Positions 41,445 through 53,000 of a DNA stretch of 64,000 nucleotides are shown piece by piece. The stretch covers positions 3,100,001 to 3,164,000 of the forward strand of contig JAUPSS010000001.1 of the NCBI GenBank assembly GCA_040285825.1, in the 5' to 3' direction. Source of the DNA: Eukaryota sp. TZLM1-RC (lineage: Eukaryota; Metamonada: BaSk clade). The notes beneath the pieces are model-generated. The model worked only from the letters and a program-made list of their open reading frames with translations. It had not been told where the DNA came from and searched no databases. Made by a program: the position numbers and the translations under genes. Positions within the stretch are counted from its first letter, which is position 1. The number at the start of each line of letters is the position of its first letter.

Positions 41445-42083
41445 TTATTCAAATGCATTAGCTCTATCTGGAAACAACTCTGCCATTGAAGGTAAACTTG
41501 AAGGACTTGGAGGTTGCTTACGTGGCACCTTCTTAGATGACGTTTGACGACTTTCTCGATTAAATGGACTTGTAGAGAATAGATCTTCGTCTGGATCAGG
41601 TAAGTCCTTGGGACTTGGAGCTACCTGTGCAGCACTATCAGCATACGTACAAGAAGCTCTTCTGAGTGGTTTGGCCTTTGGTGTTGTTTTGTTCTTGTTC
41701 CTAGGGACATACGACCGTTGCTTCTTACAGGAAGACTGGGTTGTGGTGGACGTAGAAGTGGGAGTCTGGGGAGGTGAGGGAGGTGAAGTGGTGTGCGGTG
41801 TTGTGTCTTGGGTGAATGAGAAATCTAGTGTGCAAGATGGGATACTACCTGAGGGATATGGTTTGCCAGAAGCAGGAGTAACCCTGATTCCCTGTGTGGG
41901 AATAGGTCGTTGTGATTGAGGAGTAGATTCCATTGGTTCACCAGGAACAAAGACCCCTCTAGTCTTGCACCACTGACGTGGACGCAGACCCTCAACATTC
42001 ACAGTAGAATGATCTGTGATTGTAAGTGATTCATTGACAGACTCATCAGCATTGAAAAAGTTAACTAGTGGTCTTCCTTCCAT
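41445..42083 (-). CDS. Pro/Ser/Thr-rich protein of unknown function
   Basis: A 212-residue intron-less frame. The amino 60 residues are more conserved-looking (MEGRPLVNFFNADESVNES, VEGLRPRQWCKTRGVF); the rest is disordered, with PTSTSTTTQ, basic KKQRSYVPRNKNKT and SPSPSSLPSMAELFPDRA segments. No domain recognised. The C-terminal part is present again in a broken copy at 57040-57310, which supports this being a real, transcribed gene. Two Cys only. Its 5' end lies 155 bp from the 3' end of the Fanzor relic, same strand. Confidence 0.65.
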   Translation of the reverse strand: MEGRPLVNFFNADESVNESLTITDHSTVNVEGLRPRQWCKTRGVFVPGEPMESTPQSQRPIPTQGIRVTPASGKPYPSGSIPSCTLDFSFTQDTTPHTTSPPSPPQTPTSTSTTTQSSCKKQRSYVPRNKNKTTPKAKPLRRASCTYADSAAQVAPSPKDLPDPDEDLFSTSPFNRESRQTSSKKVPRKQPPSPSSLPSMAELFPDRANAFE

Positions 42084-42237
42084 TTAGAAGAGAAATTGTT
42101 GCTTTAAGAGGTAATATTTGGAGAGTTGAAGGTGTTGAAGGTTGAGCAGTGAAAAAAATTCGCAGATTCACTTGCAGGAAATTCCCATAAGTACATCTAT
42201 TACATCTATCTATTTTCGTGTGGAATAATTACAAAAA

Positions 42238-43820
42238 CTATCTACAACACAGATACTGAGGCCTTTCATTACCACTCATTCTCGCTTCAGCAACTGCAAA
42301 CATATTCAGACAAGCCAGCTTTTTTCTATTGAAAAGCTTTGTTGAGCCTTTGTTACTGAGTTTGCAAGTCTCACTACTACAAGCTAATAAACTATGACAT
42401 GTAGTAACAGGAGTCTTTTCTCTTCTATAGAATCTGGGATTTGTTACTCTCAAAAACGTAGCAACCTTTTCAAAACAAACAGGACATTTTGCTGAAGTGA
42501 AAGCTTCATTAATCATCAACACTTCAAATCCATTGCTTTTCAGAAATTGAATCCATCCACTGCCTCTAGTAGGTCTCTGATGTTTCAAATTCTTAAAACC
42601 TTTTTACCATAAACACCCATTAGTATCAAAGTGTCTTTTGGATCGCCAAACTGCTGCACAAGTTTTTTTACAATCAACTTTCAGTCTTTTGCTTGTGAAT
42701 AAAAGCTTGCATTTTATGAATGCTCCACAAGTCAAGACTATAAAAGTCTTGCCGAAGTTTGGCAATCATAAAGTTGGAAAAATCTACAAAAGTTGCTGAA
42801 TTGGCAGCAAATGCAGATAATTCGGTGTTTGCATCTTCAATTGTCATTTCGTTAGATTCTATCATTTGGTTCCTGTCGTAATCAACCTCAGTATACTTTG
42901 TCGCCCATAGTTTTTGCTTTTCATTCATCCTATTTTTCAAAGACCAGGACATCTGAGTCATTCTCAACCATTTGTACTTCTTGTCTTGATTCATCACCCG
43001 ACCATTTCTTTTCTGTTCAGTTTCATGTTCAGTCACCATGGCTAGTTCTTCATCACTCTTTTTACTCCCAAAGTATAATAAATCACGTTTTCCAGGATCA
43101 CAAACAACAATTCGTTTGTCTTGAAAATCATCAACATCAACATAATGAATTTATAAATCAGAAATACTGGCCTTGTTGTCTGGCTTACATTTCTGACCTT
43201 GTAAATCCTAACGAACAAATTCTACTGCAAGAATAAATCCATCTGTATGTTTAATTTTGTTGAATCTATTGCTCTTCTTTTTGAACATTGGTTGGTTTAG
43301 ATCGAGAATATTAGACCAAAAGTCAAATTGTTCAGGTGGTTTGAATTTCGTAATTTGGGCTTGTGTATTGACCATTTTTATTCTCTGATCAGGCAACAAA
43401 TCGTCCATCAATGTTTGTCTAATAATTGTCTTTATTGTTCTTGTATCAATAGAAAAATATCCTGGACCTACAGTGGTTGAAACAGGAGAATTATGATAAG
43501 GTTTCTTCTCTCTACTGGAGATATATTGGGCAATTGTAATTGCTGGTTTAAGGAATATTTGAGGATCTTTTTCAACAACGTCTGCAAGAAACTGCATATC
43601 CACTGGAAATATGTTGTCAACTAAATTCTCGTCAGTGACCAAATTCTCAATTTGACAAGTAAATGGCTCAATAAGATTTTCAAATATGTCTCTAAGTTCA
43701 TTATTTCTTATATCAAGTTGTCCACATAAATCGAAAAATTCATCATTCAGAAGGTCTGAAATATTTTCAGGATGATGAAACAAAGAACTCAATAAAAGAA
43801 TTACAATAAAGGTTTTGAAT
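42238..43820 (-). pseudogene. near-full-length Fanzor (eukaryotic TnpB-like) nuclease, inactivated
   Basis: About 1.58 kb in Fanzor order. Amino part (43208-43820): FDFWSNILDLNQPMF, then SNRFNKIKHTDGFILAVEF, the 'I.TDG...sv' motif. After a TAG (43208-43210) and a TAA in the same phase comes RIVVCDPGKRDLLYF, the RuvC-I motif with its Asp. Then 42674-43039: MNEKQKLWATKYTEVDYDR and a KLRQDFYSLDLWSIHKMQAF helix; LVQQFGDPKDTLILMGV and, after a shift, RPTRGSGWIQFLKSNG, MINEAFTS (RuvC-II Glu), a four-Cys ribbon and NRKKLACLNMFAVAEA, where the RuvC-III Asp is replaced by Lys. Two stops, two phase shifts and the lost Asp make it dead. Family known as transposon-encoded RNA-guided nucleases. Confidence 0.75.
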
Positions 43821-44660
43821 AAGATTTCCTCTACAAAATCTTGATCTGCTTGCTGTCTAGCTAATGCTTCTCTTATTCGATTGAAAAACCGAGGTAATCT
43901 ATTAATAATGGCAAATGGAATCCGTGACCGCCATAAAAAAACATCAAATCTTTTCATTGTTTTTTCTTGCACCATTTTTTGGAAGTCATTCAAAACAGTT
44001 TCTGGTTCAGCTGATAATCTGTTATTGATCGAAAATGGGAAAGCAATCACCAGCTGTGTATTTCTATCATCATTAGCCTCTTCAATATCTTTATCATATT
44101 TTCTATGTTTCTCTTTTGCTTTCAAATCAAGAGCAGTCACAGGATTAAGTTTTCTTCTGTGAACCAAAGTATCATTTGCAACATTACATGAGACACAGTC
44201 AACAATAGCTTCAGAATTATCAATCCAATCACAGTATACATCACCTCTATCGTCAGAACCAAAATTATTCAGAGAAAGTGTTTCCTTCAGCAGAGGCTCT
44301 TTGATACACGATATTCTTGCAGTTTGTGCCATATTGAAAACAGTGTCTCTAACAGCATCATGTAATGAAGAACGATAAGTTATCAATTTAGAACAATTCA
44401 GAGCATGGCGCAAAGTGAGTTGAGGGGAATTCGAACAAATACATTATTCTTTTGATAATAATTGATTAATGGGGATATTCAAATATAATCTCATTTTTGT
44501 TGCAGATGCTTCATTAGTGGCACACAATCCAAATCTTCGTGGTACAATGGTTACAAAAAGTGAAGAATCTGATGACCTGTTTTCACAAACGCCCTTTTCC
44601 AATAACAATGAGTGAAGATCTTGATTTAAAACAGCCAAGCTGCATAGATTATAGGTATAG
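43821..44660 (-). mobile_element. non-LTR retrotransposon, family 2 C-terminus, joined in frame to the Fanzor relic
   Basis: Reads CENRSSDSSLFVTIVPRRFGL, ALNCSKLITYRSSLHDAVRDTVFNM, KEPLLKETLSLNNFGSDDRG, DWIDNSEAIVDCVSC, RFDVFLWRSRIPFAIINRLPRFFNRI, ADQDFVEEIL. It loses the element's own stop and tail at about 43821, where the frame passes straight into the Fanzor amino end. Upstream its edge lies only about 45 bases before the EXO1-like ATG. Confidence 0.85.
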
Positions 44661-44703
44661 TTTTGAATTTAAACTTTCAAATCGACCCAACTCATCCTCC
44701 TCA

Positions 44704-46263
44704 ATGGGTATTTCTGGCCTTCTACCCTACCTCTCCTCGTGTAAAGAAACAAAGCATCTCTCTGAATTCCAAGGTAAAACTATCGCAATTGATGGTTTTG
44801 GACTTCTTCACAAAGCATCTTATACTTGCTCAAAAAACCTTGTTTTAGGCATACCAACGTGCGCATACCTTAATTATTGCCTTAAAATCATATACACGCT
44901 CCAATCATTTCAGATCCAGCCCTACATCGTCTTTGACGGGTTTTCACTACCCTCCAAAGAGCAAACGCATCTATCACGGCAACAGACACGTGAAATTAAT
45001 CACACAAAGGCTCTTCAGTACTACAACGGAGGTGATCATCAAACTGCCCAACGCTACTTTGCGGGGGCTGTTTCTATCACCTCCGCCATGGTAGCCCGTC
45101 TTGCTGTTATCTGCAAACGTCTCTCTATTCCTGTTCTATGTGCTCCCTACGAAGCAGACTCCCAAATCGCCTATCTTGCTTCACAGGGGGTTATTGATGG
45201 TGCGCTTGCAGAAGACAGTGATTTTTTAGTATGGGGAGTACCATTGCTCTTAACTAAGTTGAAGGTGGAGACAGCCATGGTGGAATGTTACACTACATCA
45301 GCCATCTTTTCATCCTCCACTTCTCCCCTCTATGGCCGAACCTCTACGTTTTTCAAGATTGTGACTATACTCTCTGGATGTGATTATTTGCAAAATCCTC
45401 CCGGAATTGGACTTAGGACTGCGGTGAAATTACTATCAAATCATGAATCTATTTCAAATGTTTTTGATCACTTACACAATCAGAGTAAAGTAACTAATGA
45501 ATATATAAAAGGCTTTATTCGTGCTTTTATCACCTTTAATCATCAAATTGTTTATGATTCTAAATTAGGTACAATTCCAATTAATAATTGGCAAAGTGGT
45601 TATTTAAAAGTATTTGAATTATTTAATTCAGGGGTGTCAAGAAATGTTCTTGAAGAATTACAGCTATCAGATCAGAAAATACCAGAATTTTGTGGAAGTC
45701 TCATGGAAAAGGAAGTTATTGACCGTGTTGCTGACGTCATGGTGGACGTGAGGACTAATGAGAGTTTGGGCATGGATTTTAATGATCAAGAATTGCAATT
45801 ATTATTGAAGGGACGACATCCTTTGGTTGTAAAATTAAAAAATTCAAATGTTCAATCAAATGGTTTTAAACTGCCCCGATCAAGGGTCAATCAATCAGCA
45901 ATCAAAACTAACACATCGGGAGCTTTTTGGGCCTTGGGATCTGTCAAGAACAAGAAATTTTTACCCCCTGATCGATCACCTCCACAAAGGGTGAAAAGCC
46001 AGGGTCAAAAATCAATGCACGCCAAAAATCAAGACGATGACGTCATATTTGTCGAGGAGACACAATCAAAAATTCCAATATGTCAAAAGAAAGGTTCACA
46101 ATTAAATTTTAAATTAAATTCTAATTCTCTCAATACAACTCCAAAATTTCAGCAAACCAGACTTAGTCCAAGCTCTGATCCTGGTGGGTTTACTTTGATC
46201 GCAGCAAAGAGAAAGCCATCTGTATCAAACATTGCTGCTGAAAGACTCTCGATTAAACGTTGA
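44704..46263 (+). CDS. EXO1-like flap-type 5' nuclease (Rad2/XPG family)
   Basis: A 519-residue Rad2-family nuclease. The N domain starts at the true amino end, MGISGLLPYL, with FQGKTIAIDGFGLLHKASY (first Asp), IVFDG, then the I domain with YEADSQIAYLASQGVIDGALAEDSDFLVWG (acidic cluster EAD and EDSD) and the helix-hairpin-helix GCDYLQNPPGIGLRTAVKLL. The helical wedge and R-x-x-R layout and the single-lobed domain spacing favour EXO1 over FEN1 (no PCNA box at the end) or XPG (no long spacer). The C-terminal half is disordered, with an acidic-hydrophobic DDDVIFVEE that resembles a SUMO-interaction motif. Works in mismatch repair and resection in other eukaryotes. Start chosen for the MGISGLL motif. 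Confidence 0.88.
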   Translation: MGISGLLPYLSSCKETKHLSEFQGKTIAIDGFGLLHKASYTCSKNLVLGIPTCAYLNYCLKIIYTLQSFQIQPYIVFDGFSLPSKEQTHLSRQQTREINHTKALQYYNGGDHQTAQRYFAGAVSITSAMVARLAVICKRLSIPVLCAPYEADSQIAYLASQGVIDGALAEDSDFLVWGVPLLLTKLKVETAMVECYTTSAIFSSSTSPLYGRTSTFFKIVTILSGCDYLQNPPGIGLRTAVKLLSNHESISNVFDHLHNQSKVTNEYIKGFIRAFITFNHQIVYDSKLGTIPINNWQSGYLKVFELFNSGVSRNVLEELQLSDQKIPEFCGSLMEKEVIDRVADVMVDVRTNESLGMDFNDQELQLLLKGRHPLVVKLKNSNVQSNGFKLPRSRVNQSAIKTNTSGAFWALGSVKNKKFLPPDRSPPQRVKSQGQKSMHAKNQDDDVIFVEETQSKIPICQKKGSQLNFKLNSNSLNTTPKFQQTRLSPSSDPGGFTLIAAKRKPSVSNIAAERLSIKR

Positions 46264-46698
46264 TTACACACAGTGATCTTTAGACTAGGGTTCAGCGATT
46301 TCAAATTTTGTTTTATTATATTTTATTTTTAAAATTATTGCGACTGTAAGTATTTTTTTCAACATTAATTGTGTCAATATTCTATTTCAGAATCAGAACA
46401 TTGTCATTTTTTTAATAAACCAAAGTTAATTCATGGTAACTATTTCTTGGCAACCACAGCTACACTTTTTGTTTTCATTTTCTGTTTTTTGATCAACTGT
46501 TTGTGAATATTCACTTTGAATCATCCATATTGACCCAACACAATTGTCACAAAATTCCATACTGATAAAAATACCATAATTTTCTTTTTGATTCATCTCA
46601 TATTGCACAATCTGAACTTTCATTGGCATGGACATCAGTAAAATCGCATATTGGCTTATTGTTTTGAAATTTTATATAACAAAACGATGTGAATAAAA
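46264..46698. other. intergenic; possible small Cys-rich ORF on the minus strand
   Basis: Minus-strand frame 46426-46635 (69 codons) has CDNC and CSCGC, which could bind zinc, but is short and without recognised family. Support for a gene is weak. Confidence 0.25.
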
Positions 46699-46699
46699 A

Positions 46700-46771
46700 A
46701 GGAGTTGACGTGATTTGAACACGTGACCTGCTGATCTGCAATCAGCCGCTCTACCCCTAAGCTACAACTCC
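46700..46771 (-). tRNA. tRNA-Cys (GCA)
   Basis: 72-nt cloverleaf on the minus strand: acceptor GGAGTTG/CAACTCC, U8, D arm AGCTTAGGGGTAGAGC, anticodon stem with loop TTGCAGA (anticodon GCA), GTTCAAATC T arm, discriminator U typical of tRNA-Cys, then a T-run terminator. No intron, no CCA encoded. Confidence 0.95.
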
Positions 46772-46989
46772 TGTTTTACAGGAAGCAACCAAATGTAGCT
46801 TGTAATCAGTTTTGGAATTAATAGCTGACATGAAGTTTGTCCTTGTTCAGATACCTAGAATACCATAATGCAAACAGCATTGCCCTTCTTGTGAAATTAT
46901 ATCCAATAGCCAGTTATGCACTCAACTTGTCAAATATTGTTTTATGTTGAATTATTGATTAAAAAACTTGTAATTCATCATCTAAATAA

Positions 46990-48370
46990 TCCCTTCCAAA
47001 ACAAAACACCTAGACACAACTCTCTCATAGTGAGATCCAAAAGTAGGCAGAGCATCAGAAACCATCTTCAACATCCCCTTAAAAACAGAATACACAGTTC
47101 TTTTTTCCCAAAACAAATACTTAAAACGTAAATTGTTGGGAGCATGTGAATCAAATTGAGAAAATACAAATTGATACTGATTGTATTTTGCATGCTGTTG
47201 GGTGGATAATTTGGACAAAGGTTCACTATATATTTTTGATAAATATTCAGTATTTGAAAAAGTATAGGTGTAAAATAAAATAAATAAAAAAGAATAGGTG
47301 TAAGATTAGATTCATTATTGAAAATTTTTAAATTCGGTTTACAATATAGATGGTGAATTGGTTATCATTGCATTGACTCAACTCTGGAAGAGTCAAGTAC
47401 ATATAACATTTTTATAATCACATTTATGTTTCTTTTGTTTTTTTCATGTTTTTGTATTGAATTTTTTTTACTTTATTTTTAATTTTTATTCAACAACAAC
47501 GAATATGAAAACATAAAATACACAATTAAACCTCCACATCCTCAAAACCTGCCTCCCCTACATCAAAACAATTAATTGCCAAAGATTCAGAAAATTTCCC
47601 AAAAGAAGACAGTGAATCAGAAATCAGTTTTACCATTCCCTTAAAAACAGAAAATACAATCCTGTTTTGCCAGTAAACACGATTGAAAATTCTTCCAGAT
47701 CTTTCCTTTACAACAACAACAAAATCTTCAAGGAAAGCCATAGCAGCTTTACCCAAAGATCCAAGCAAAGAAAATACAAAGGGACATAAATTATATTGTA
47801 CATGAGAATTTTCATTAATCGAGGAAATGTGTTTTGTATTGAATAGTTTAAGATTTTGTCTTGCGATTTCGCTTTATATACCCAGTTGCGTACAAAAACT
47901 TATAGTAAAATTCAATTTCATTATTGTGTGTTTAATTATCACTTAATTGGGAAAAAGCCAAAGAATTTTTCAGTCCAATTCAATTTGGAATCAAGACAAT
48001 TGATGGTGCTTGATCTGCTGCTCTTTCGTCTGATGTGTTTTTTAATTCTAGTGATTCTAATTACATCTTCAATTTAGATTCTAAGAATGCTGTTAATTCT
48101 GTATCTCGTTCTTCCATTTTGCCTTTGCTGCGAAAGCATTTTCCTGAAGTTGAGTCTTTTTTCTATTCATTTTATGGAAAATCATCAACATTGCTCTATG
48201 AAAACTTTGACCTGCTTTCTTCTTCAGGTGTTAAACAAGGCGATCCACTTGGTCCTTTTTTCTTTTGTCTGGCAATTCATCCATTAATGTGCGAATTAAA
48301 AGAAAAAAATCCCTTATCGCAAAATAGAGATTTAATACAGCTGCATTGTTTCACAATTATCACATAGTCT
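46990..48370. mobile_element. cluster of non-LTR family-1 fragments in both orientations
   Basis: 46982-47218 (-) and 47526-47830 (-) carry the C-terminal serine/leucine helix (RIFNRVYWQNRIVFSVFKGM, SLSSFGKFSESLAINCF) and the ACAATTAAA...TATTCAACAAC 3' tail. 48035-48367 (+) carries an RT palm piece (VNSVSRSSILPLL, SSGVKQGDPLGPFFFCLAIH). Pieces are inverted relative to each other, indicating rearrangement after decay. Confidence 0.8.
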
Positions 48371-49285
48371 TTCAAAACAATCAAAATTTGTTAATAATGA
48401 AAAACATTATTCATTTCAATTCGAAATTTTCAACTAAAAAACAATTGTTAGCCTTCAACACCAAACAAATTGTCTGAGCATTGTTCAACTTCCAAGTTTC
48501 GTGCTTCTGACGTTGTGGATTGGACGCCTTTTGTTTTGTGGAAATGTTTCCAAAGACAAAGAACGACATTCTGATCAGTATTTCACAAGAGTTTTGATTT
48601 CTCATTCAAATGTAGTTGTTTCATATGCCAGTGCACGTAGAAATTGCATGATGTATCAGTACTACCCCCTTTGTCCAAACGCTGTTTTTTGCAAGACTTT
48701 GAAGTAGTGGTCCAATTGAAGTCTATAAGACTGTGAATATCAGCAGATGTTGCGTGTTTATATTAAGCCCTGTAACTGATATATTTATTTAGTCATTGTA
48801 CTTGAATTCTGAGTTTTTATTTTTGATGTTGAGTGACGATTTGGGATATGAAGAGTTAGAATTTTAAGTGTGTTGTTTAGTTTTTCGGTAGAATAAAATA
48901 AAAATAATAATAAAAAATGAATGACGATTTTCCATAAAAGTACCATATAGTAGATCAATGTAGCCAAGAAACGATAGAACAAACGTGCAAAGTACTCTTT
49001 GAGAGCAGGATTTTACATCCAATATCAGAACTTGATTCCGTATTTACCAACTTAACTCCACCCACAATCTACTTTTAGCGATAAATAAAGAAACAGCAGC
49101 TTATAAAGTCTACAAAAAGAGCAAGAAACTCACAAAATAATTGAATTACCTCCTATTTAATACGTTAATTGTGACATTGGATTTTGGAACAAAGGATTGT
49201 GTATGTCAATATGTAATCAACTTTGGACATGAAAACTGCAAGTACATTGAAGAAGCCACTTGACCATACCAACTTTTATATTTGA
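48371..49285. other. intergenic, nothing recognised
   Basis: AT-rich; a plus-strand segment at about 48500-48720 has some open stretches in shifting phases, like decayed transposon sequence, but no motif could be named. Confidence 0.35.
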
Positions 49286-49357
49286 GGAGTTGTAGCTTAG
49301 GGGTAGAGCGGCTGATTGCAGATCAGCAGGTCACGTGTTCAAATCACGTCAACTCCT
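49286..49357 (+). tRNA. tRNA-Cys (GCA)
   Basis: Identical over the 72 nt to the tRNA at 46700-46771 but on the opposite strand; flanks differ outside the gene and the T-run terminator. Anticodon loop TTGCAGA, discriminator U. Confidence 0.95.
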
Positions 49358-49374
49358 TTTTTGTTATTGCACTT

Positions 49375-49990
49375 CTGAAATAAACTACATGAGTGTCGCT
49401 GTATCAACCCAAGGTGTTGTTCTGTTTTGCCAAAAGGTTTGGTCAAATATTCTTCCAGTTCTAATTTTGACAATAGATGAGAAATCGTCCAAAAAAGAGC
49501 AGTTTTACCCAAGCTTGGAGATAAAGTAACAGCAAAAGGACAAATAATGTATTGAGTGTGTGAGTTGGAATTCAGATTATTGATTTTTTCTGTATACTTA
49601 ATAATTCTCGCTTCTTCAGCTCTTCGGAAAGGTGAGTTATAAGATTGTGCCAATTTTTCATTTGAGCTGTTTGATACATCAGTAGATCTGACATCAGAAA
49701 TGATCATTGATCCATCAAGTCCGGGAACTAGCACATCACCACGGCTGTCACCAAAAAAATTTCTGTCAGATTCATCAGCCAAATTCGAAAGCAAAGGTTC
49801 CAAAAAAGATTCAATCTGGTAGTTTTTTAACATACAATAAAGCTGATCACGAACTGCATCATGCACTTTTGATCTAAAAATAATAACGATTACAATTACA
49901 AAAATGGGCTGGAGTGACAGTCTTTCCACATTTACAAATTAAACCATGTGGAAGATTATCAGGCCAAATAAAAGATCGAAAACGCAAAGA
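49375..49990 (-). mobile_element. non-LTR family-1 C-terminal fragment
   Basis: Frame 49339-49929: VHDAVRDQLYCMLKNYQIESFLEPLLSNL, DVLVPGLDGSMIISDVRSTDV, then AEEARIIKYTEKINNLNSNS. The C-terminal end degrades at the tRNA-Cys. Close to the copy at 2414-4330. Confidence 0.8.
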
Positions 49991-50085
49991 TAATAGAAAG
50001 TTGCACAAAGTTGATTCAATGATCGGCAAAAATCGATAGACAAAGAAAGAGCAATTCTTTTTTCAATTATTGTCAACCGTAATGG

Positions 50086-53000
50086 ATGCACACTACACCT
50101 CAATTGTCCATCGACCCTGCAGATGACTGTTTTTCTGTTACCACCAATCAAATCCTCTATCAATTATACTTCACATCACCCCGTTGCTCTGACATTGTTC
50201 ATCTTCTTCACTCCTTAACTGACAAAATTGCCCAATACCGTGAGGAGATTGTGCTTGCTTCTCAGTCCCAGGTTTTTGCAACCTTTTCTCAAACCCTCAC
50301 CTGTCCCGACTCCACATTCCCTCTACATACACCCATAGACACCCCTCAGGTCTCTCCACTTCGATCCACACACTTCTCGCTTGATTCAACCCACTCCTAC
50401 GATTTCCCATCTGACTCTTTCCTTTCATGTATCTCTGACTTTTCCATTCCCTCCACCTCGCCTCCTCCTTCCTCCTTCTCCGTTTCCAACCCCACGGCCC
50501 TCATCCTCACTGATCTTCTTCGTTTTCTGTACTCTCTTCTTACTTTTTCTGACCCCTCTGTCCGTACTGCTGCTCTTAGATGCTGCCGCTATCTTTTTTG
50601 CACACCGCACCTCACACGCAAAGCTTTTACATTAGGATACCACTTTTTCATCTCCAAATCATTAGAATCAACTTCCACAGAGTCAGTAGAAGCCCTAAGA
50701 TTGACACGTCATCTGATTGACAAGTTTCCTTTCTCACTCCCCCACTTTCTTCTTCGTTCTCTCCTCTCTGTGGCTGAGTCTTCATGCTCTCTCCACTCTG
50801 CAGCCATCGAAGGCCTTGTAATCTACACGGGCCAGTGTCCCAAAGTTTGTATCGCCTTAGACATTGATTCTTTTCTCTATTCAATCATAATGAGAAGCTG
50901 TTTTGATTGTTTCCTGGCTAGCGTTTTGGGAGCTTTTTGTTATAGTTCTGAATATGAAAAGAATGGCTTGTTGGTGGTACGAAAAGATTTAATTTGTGGA
51001 TGTGTTGGAATGTTGGAAAAATGCCCCAGTTGTCAGTATGAGCAAGTTTTTAAAATTTTAAGGTTTTTGAGCTCTTCTTGGGCTGGTTTGTTTACTTTAC
51101 ATAATTCAAGGCCATGTGTGTTTGGTTTGCTTATGCAAATTTTGGGTTCATTGTATACAAGAGAAGCTCTGATTGTTGAAATTTTGAAATTTTTCACTGA
51201 TCTTGTGAAAGGGCTCAATAAGGATCAATTCTATTTGTCACAAATATTTCAATCTTTTCTCGCTTTTTATCTTATTGATCTTAACATTGTACAAACTCTC
51301 TATCAACTATTAAACAGAGCTGGCATAAGCTTTGAAATTCAACATCTCTCTTCTCATCTTTTGTACTTGCTATCATTATTAGAACCCTGTTTTCTATTTG
51401 ATCTTGAAGTTGATAGTTATGCACTTATCTGTCCTCAGAATATACCATTTCAATCAGAGTTTTTAAGGAACTTACATGATGAGAAGTTTGATGTTGAGCC
51501 CTTGATGAGCTCTTCCCAAAATTTAGAACTTGTCAATGATCTCATCTCTAAGACAAATGTTTTGGTAACAAAAAATTCGTCCTTGTGGAAGTGGACCTCC
51601 ATCATGAGCACAGTACGCAAGCTACATGACTTACATGTTGAGCATTTCACTAATGATTCAAATACGAATAACATATACAAGTTTTTTAGTAGATTAGTTG
51701 AATTTTACACTCCTAGTTGTGGTGTTTTTTGTAAGTTGAGACCAACTAAAGTGTCAAGGAAGCTTTATTTTGAACCTGGGAAAATTTTGTTTCAATTTTT
51801 GGTACAAAATTTTGAAATATTCGGAGCTTTCATTGATCCTTTCATCTCCAATTTACTTGCGCAAATTGGAGACGAATCGAGTGAGTTTTCCTCCCTTTCA
51901 CAAAGTTGTTCCATGCTATCAGAAGTCATTGAACTTCTCTCTATTGTAATCTCTTCTCTTGAAGGGTTCGCTTTTGTAGTAGACCAAAGTTTCATTGAAA
52001 TTTTGAAACGTCGTGTGAAAAGCATTGATGAATTAAATTCCAAAATTCATGAAAAATTGCTTTGTCTGTTGGTTCAATCAATTGATTTTGAATATTTGAC
52101 AAACTCAAAATTCAGTGACTTGTTGATCTCTTTTGTGAGGGTCACATGTCTCGAATGTTCTTCAATTCAGTTACAGACAGTTTTGGTTCGACATTTACAC
52201 AAATTTTTGCCGAAATTTTTGTTAAACAAGGTCGTTTCTAGTTGCAAATTTCTGTTTGCACTGACCGAAATTTTGATTTCTCTCCTCGTCTCCCTTCCTA
52301 TTTCGTCAAATTTTCACAGTTTTGAGGTTGGTATTTGTGTTTCTGTCATTGTCGACTTTTTTGTGATGTTTGACACGTGTCACCAAATTTTGAACCACAT
52401 CGCAAACCTCCTCTACAGTTTAGCATTTGATTTTCTTTTTTCTTGTTTTGAAAATCATCCCACACTGGTTTCACTATTCGAGCCATTATTTATTTTGATT
52501 TCATCGTTTGAATCTGGTTTTTTACTATTAAAATCTTTAAATTGTTTAGATTCTTTTCTGGAAGAATGGGTTGTTGAAAATTGTAATAATTATGCACAGG
52601 ATTTAGAATTTGGGCTTATTTTTTCTTTTAATCGTTGTTTGGTGGAGGACAATACTGGAGTCGTCACATCATCGATGACGTCATCATTGGGTCAAAATGA
52701 GAAGAATTTGATTGAATTCAAACCACATTTGTATGGGCAATTGGTCAATCATCCATTAGGCGTTGAATATTTGAAATCAAAAAGAATTGTTGCCGAAATA
52801 TTGGAAGATTTTACAACCACTGACACGTGTAAACGACTCTTGCGCGGAAATATTTGGGCTTTAGCTCACATTGGATCAACTGAGCTTGGTTTTGAGCTCC
52901 TAGTGAGCTCTATTGACCAAATATTCAAAATTTTACTTGATATTGATACAAAACATTCATCCTTAATCGGTACTTTGTTATTGGCAAGCTTCCTTTTTTG

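Noticed and set aside
44539-44703. Upstream extension of the EXO1-like frame
   Set aside because: It runs into the non-LTR remnant; MGISGLL at 44704 is the conserved start.
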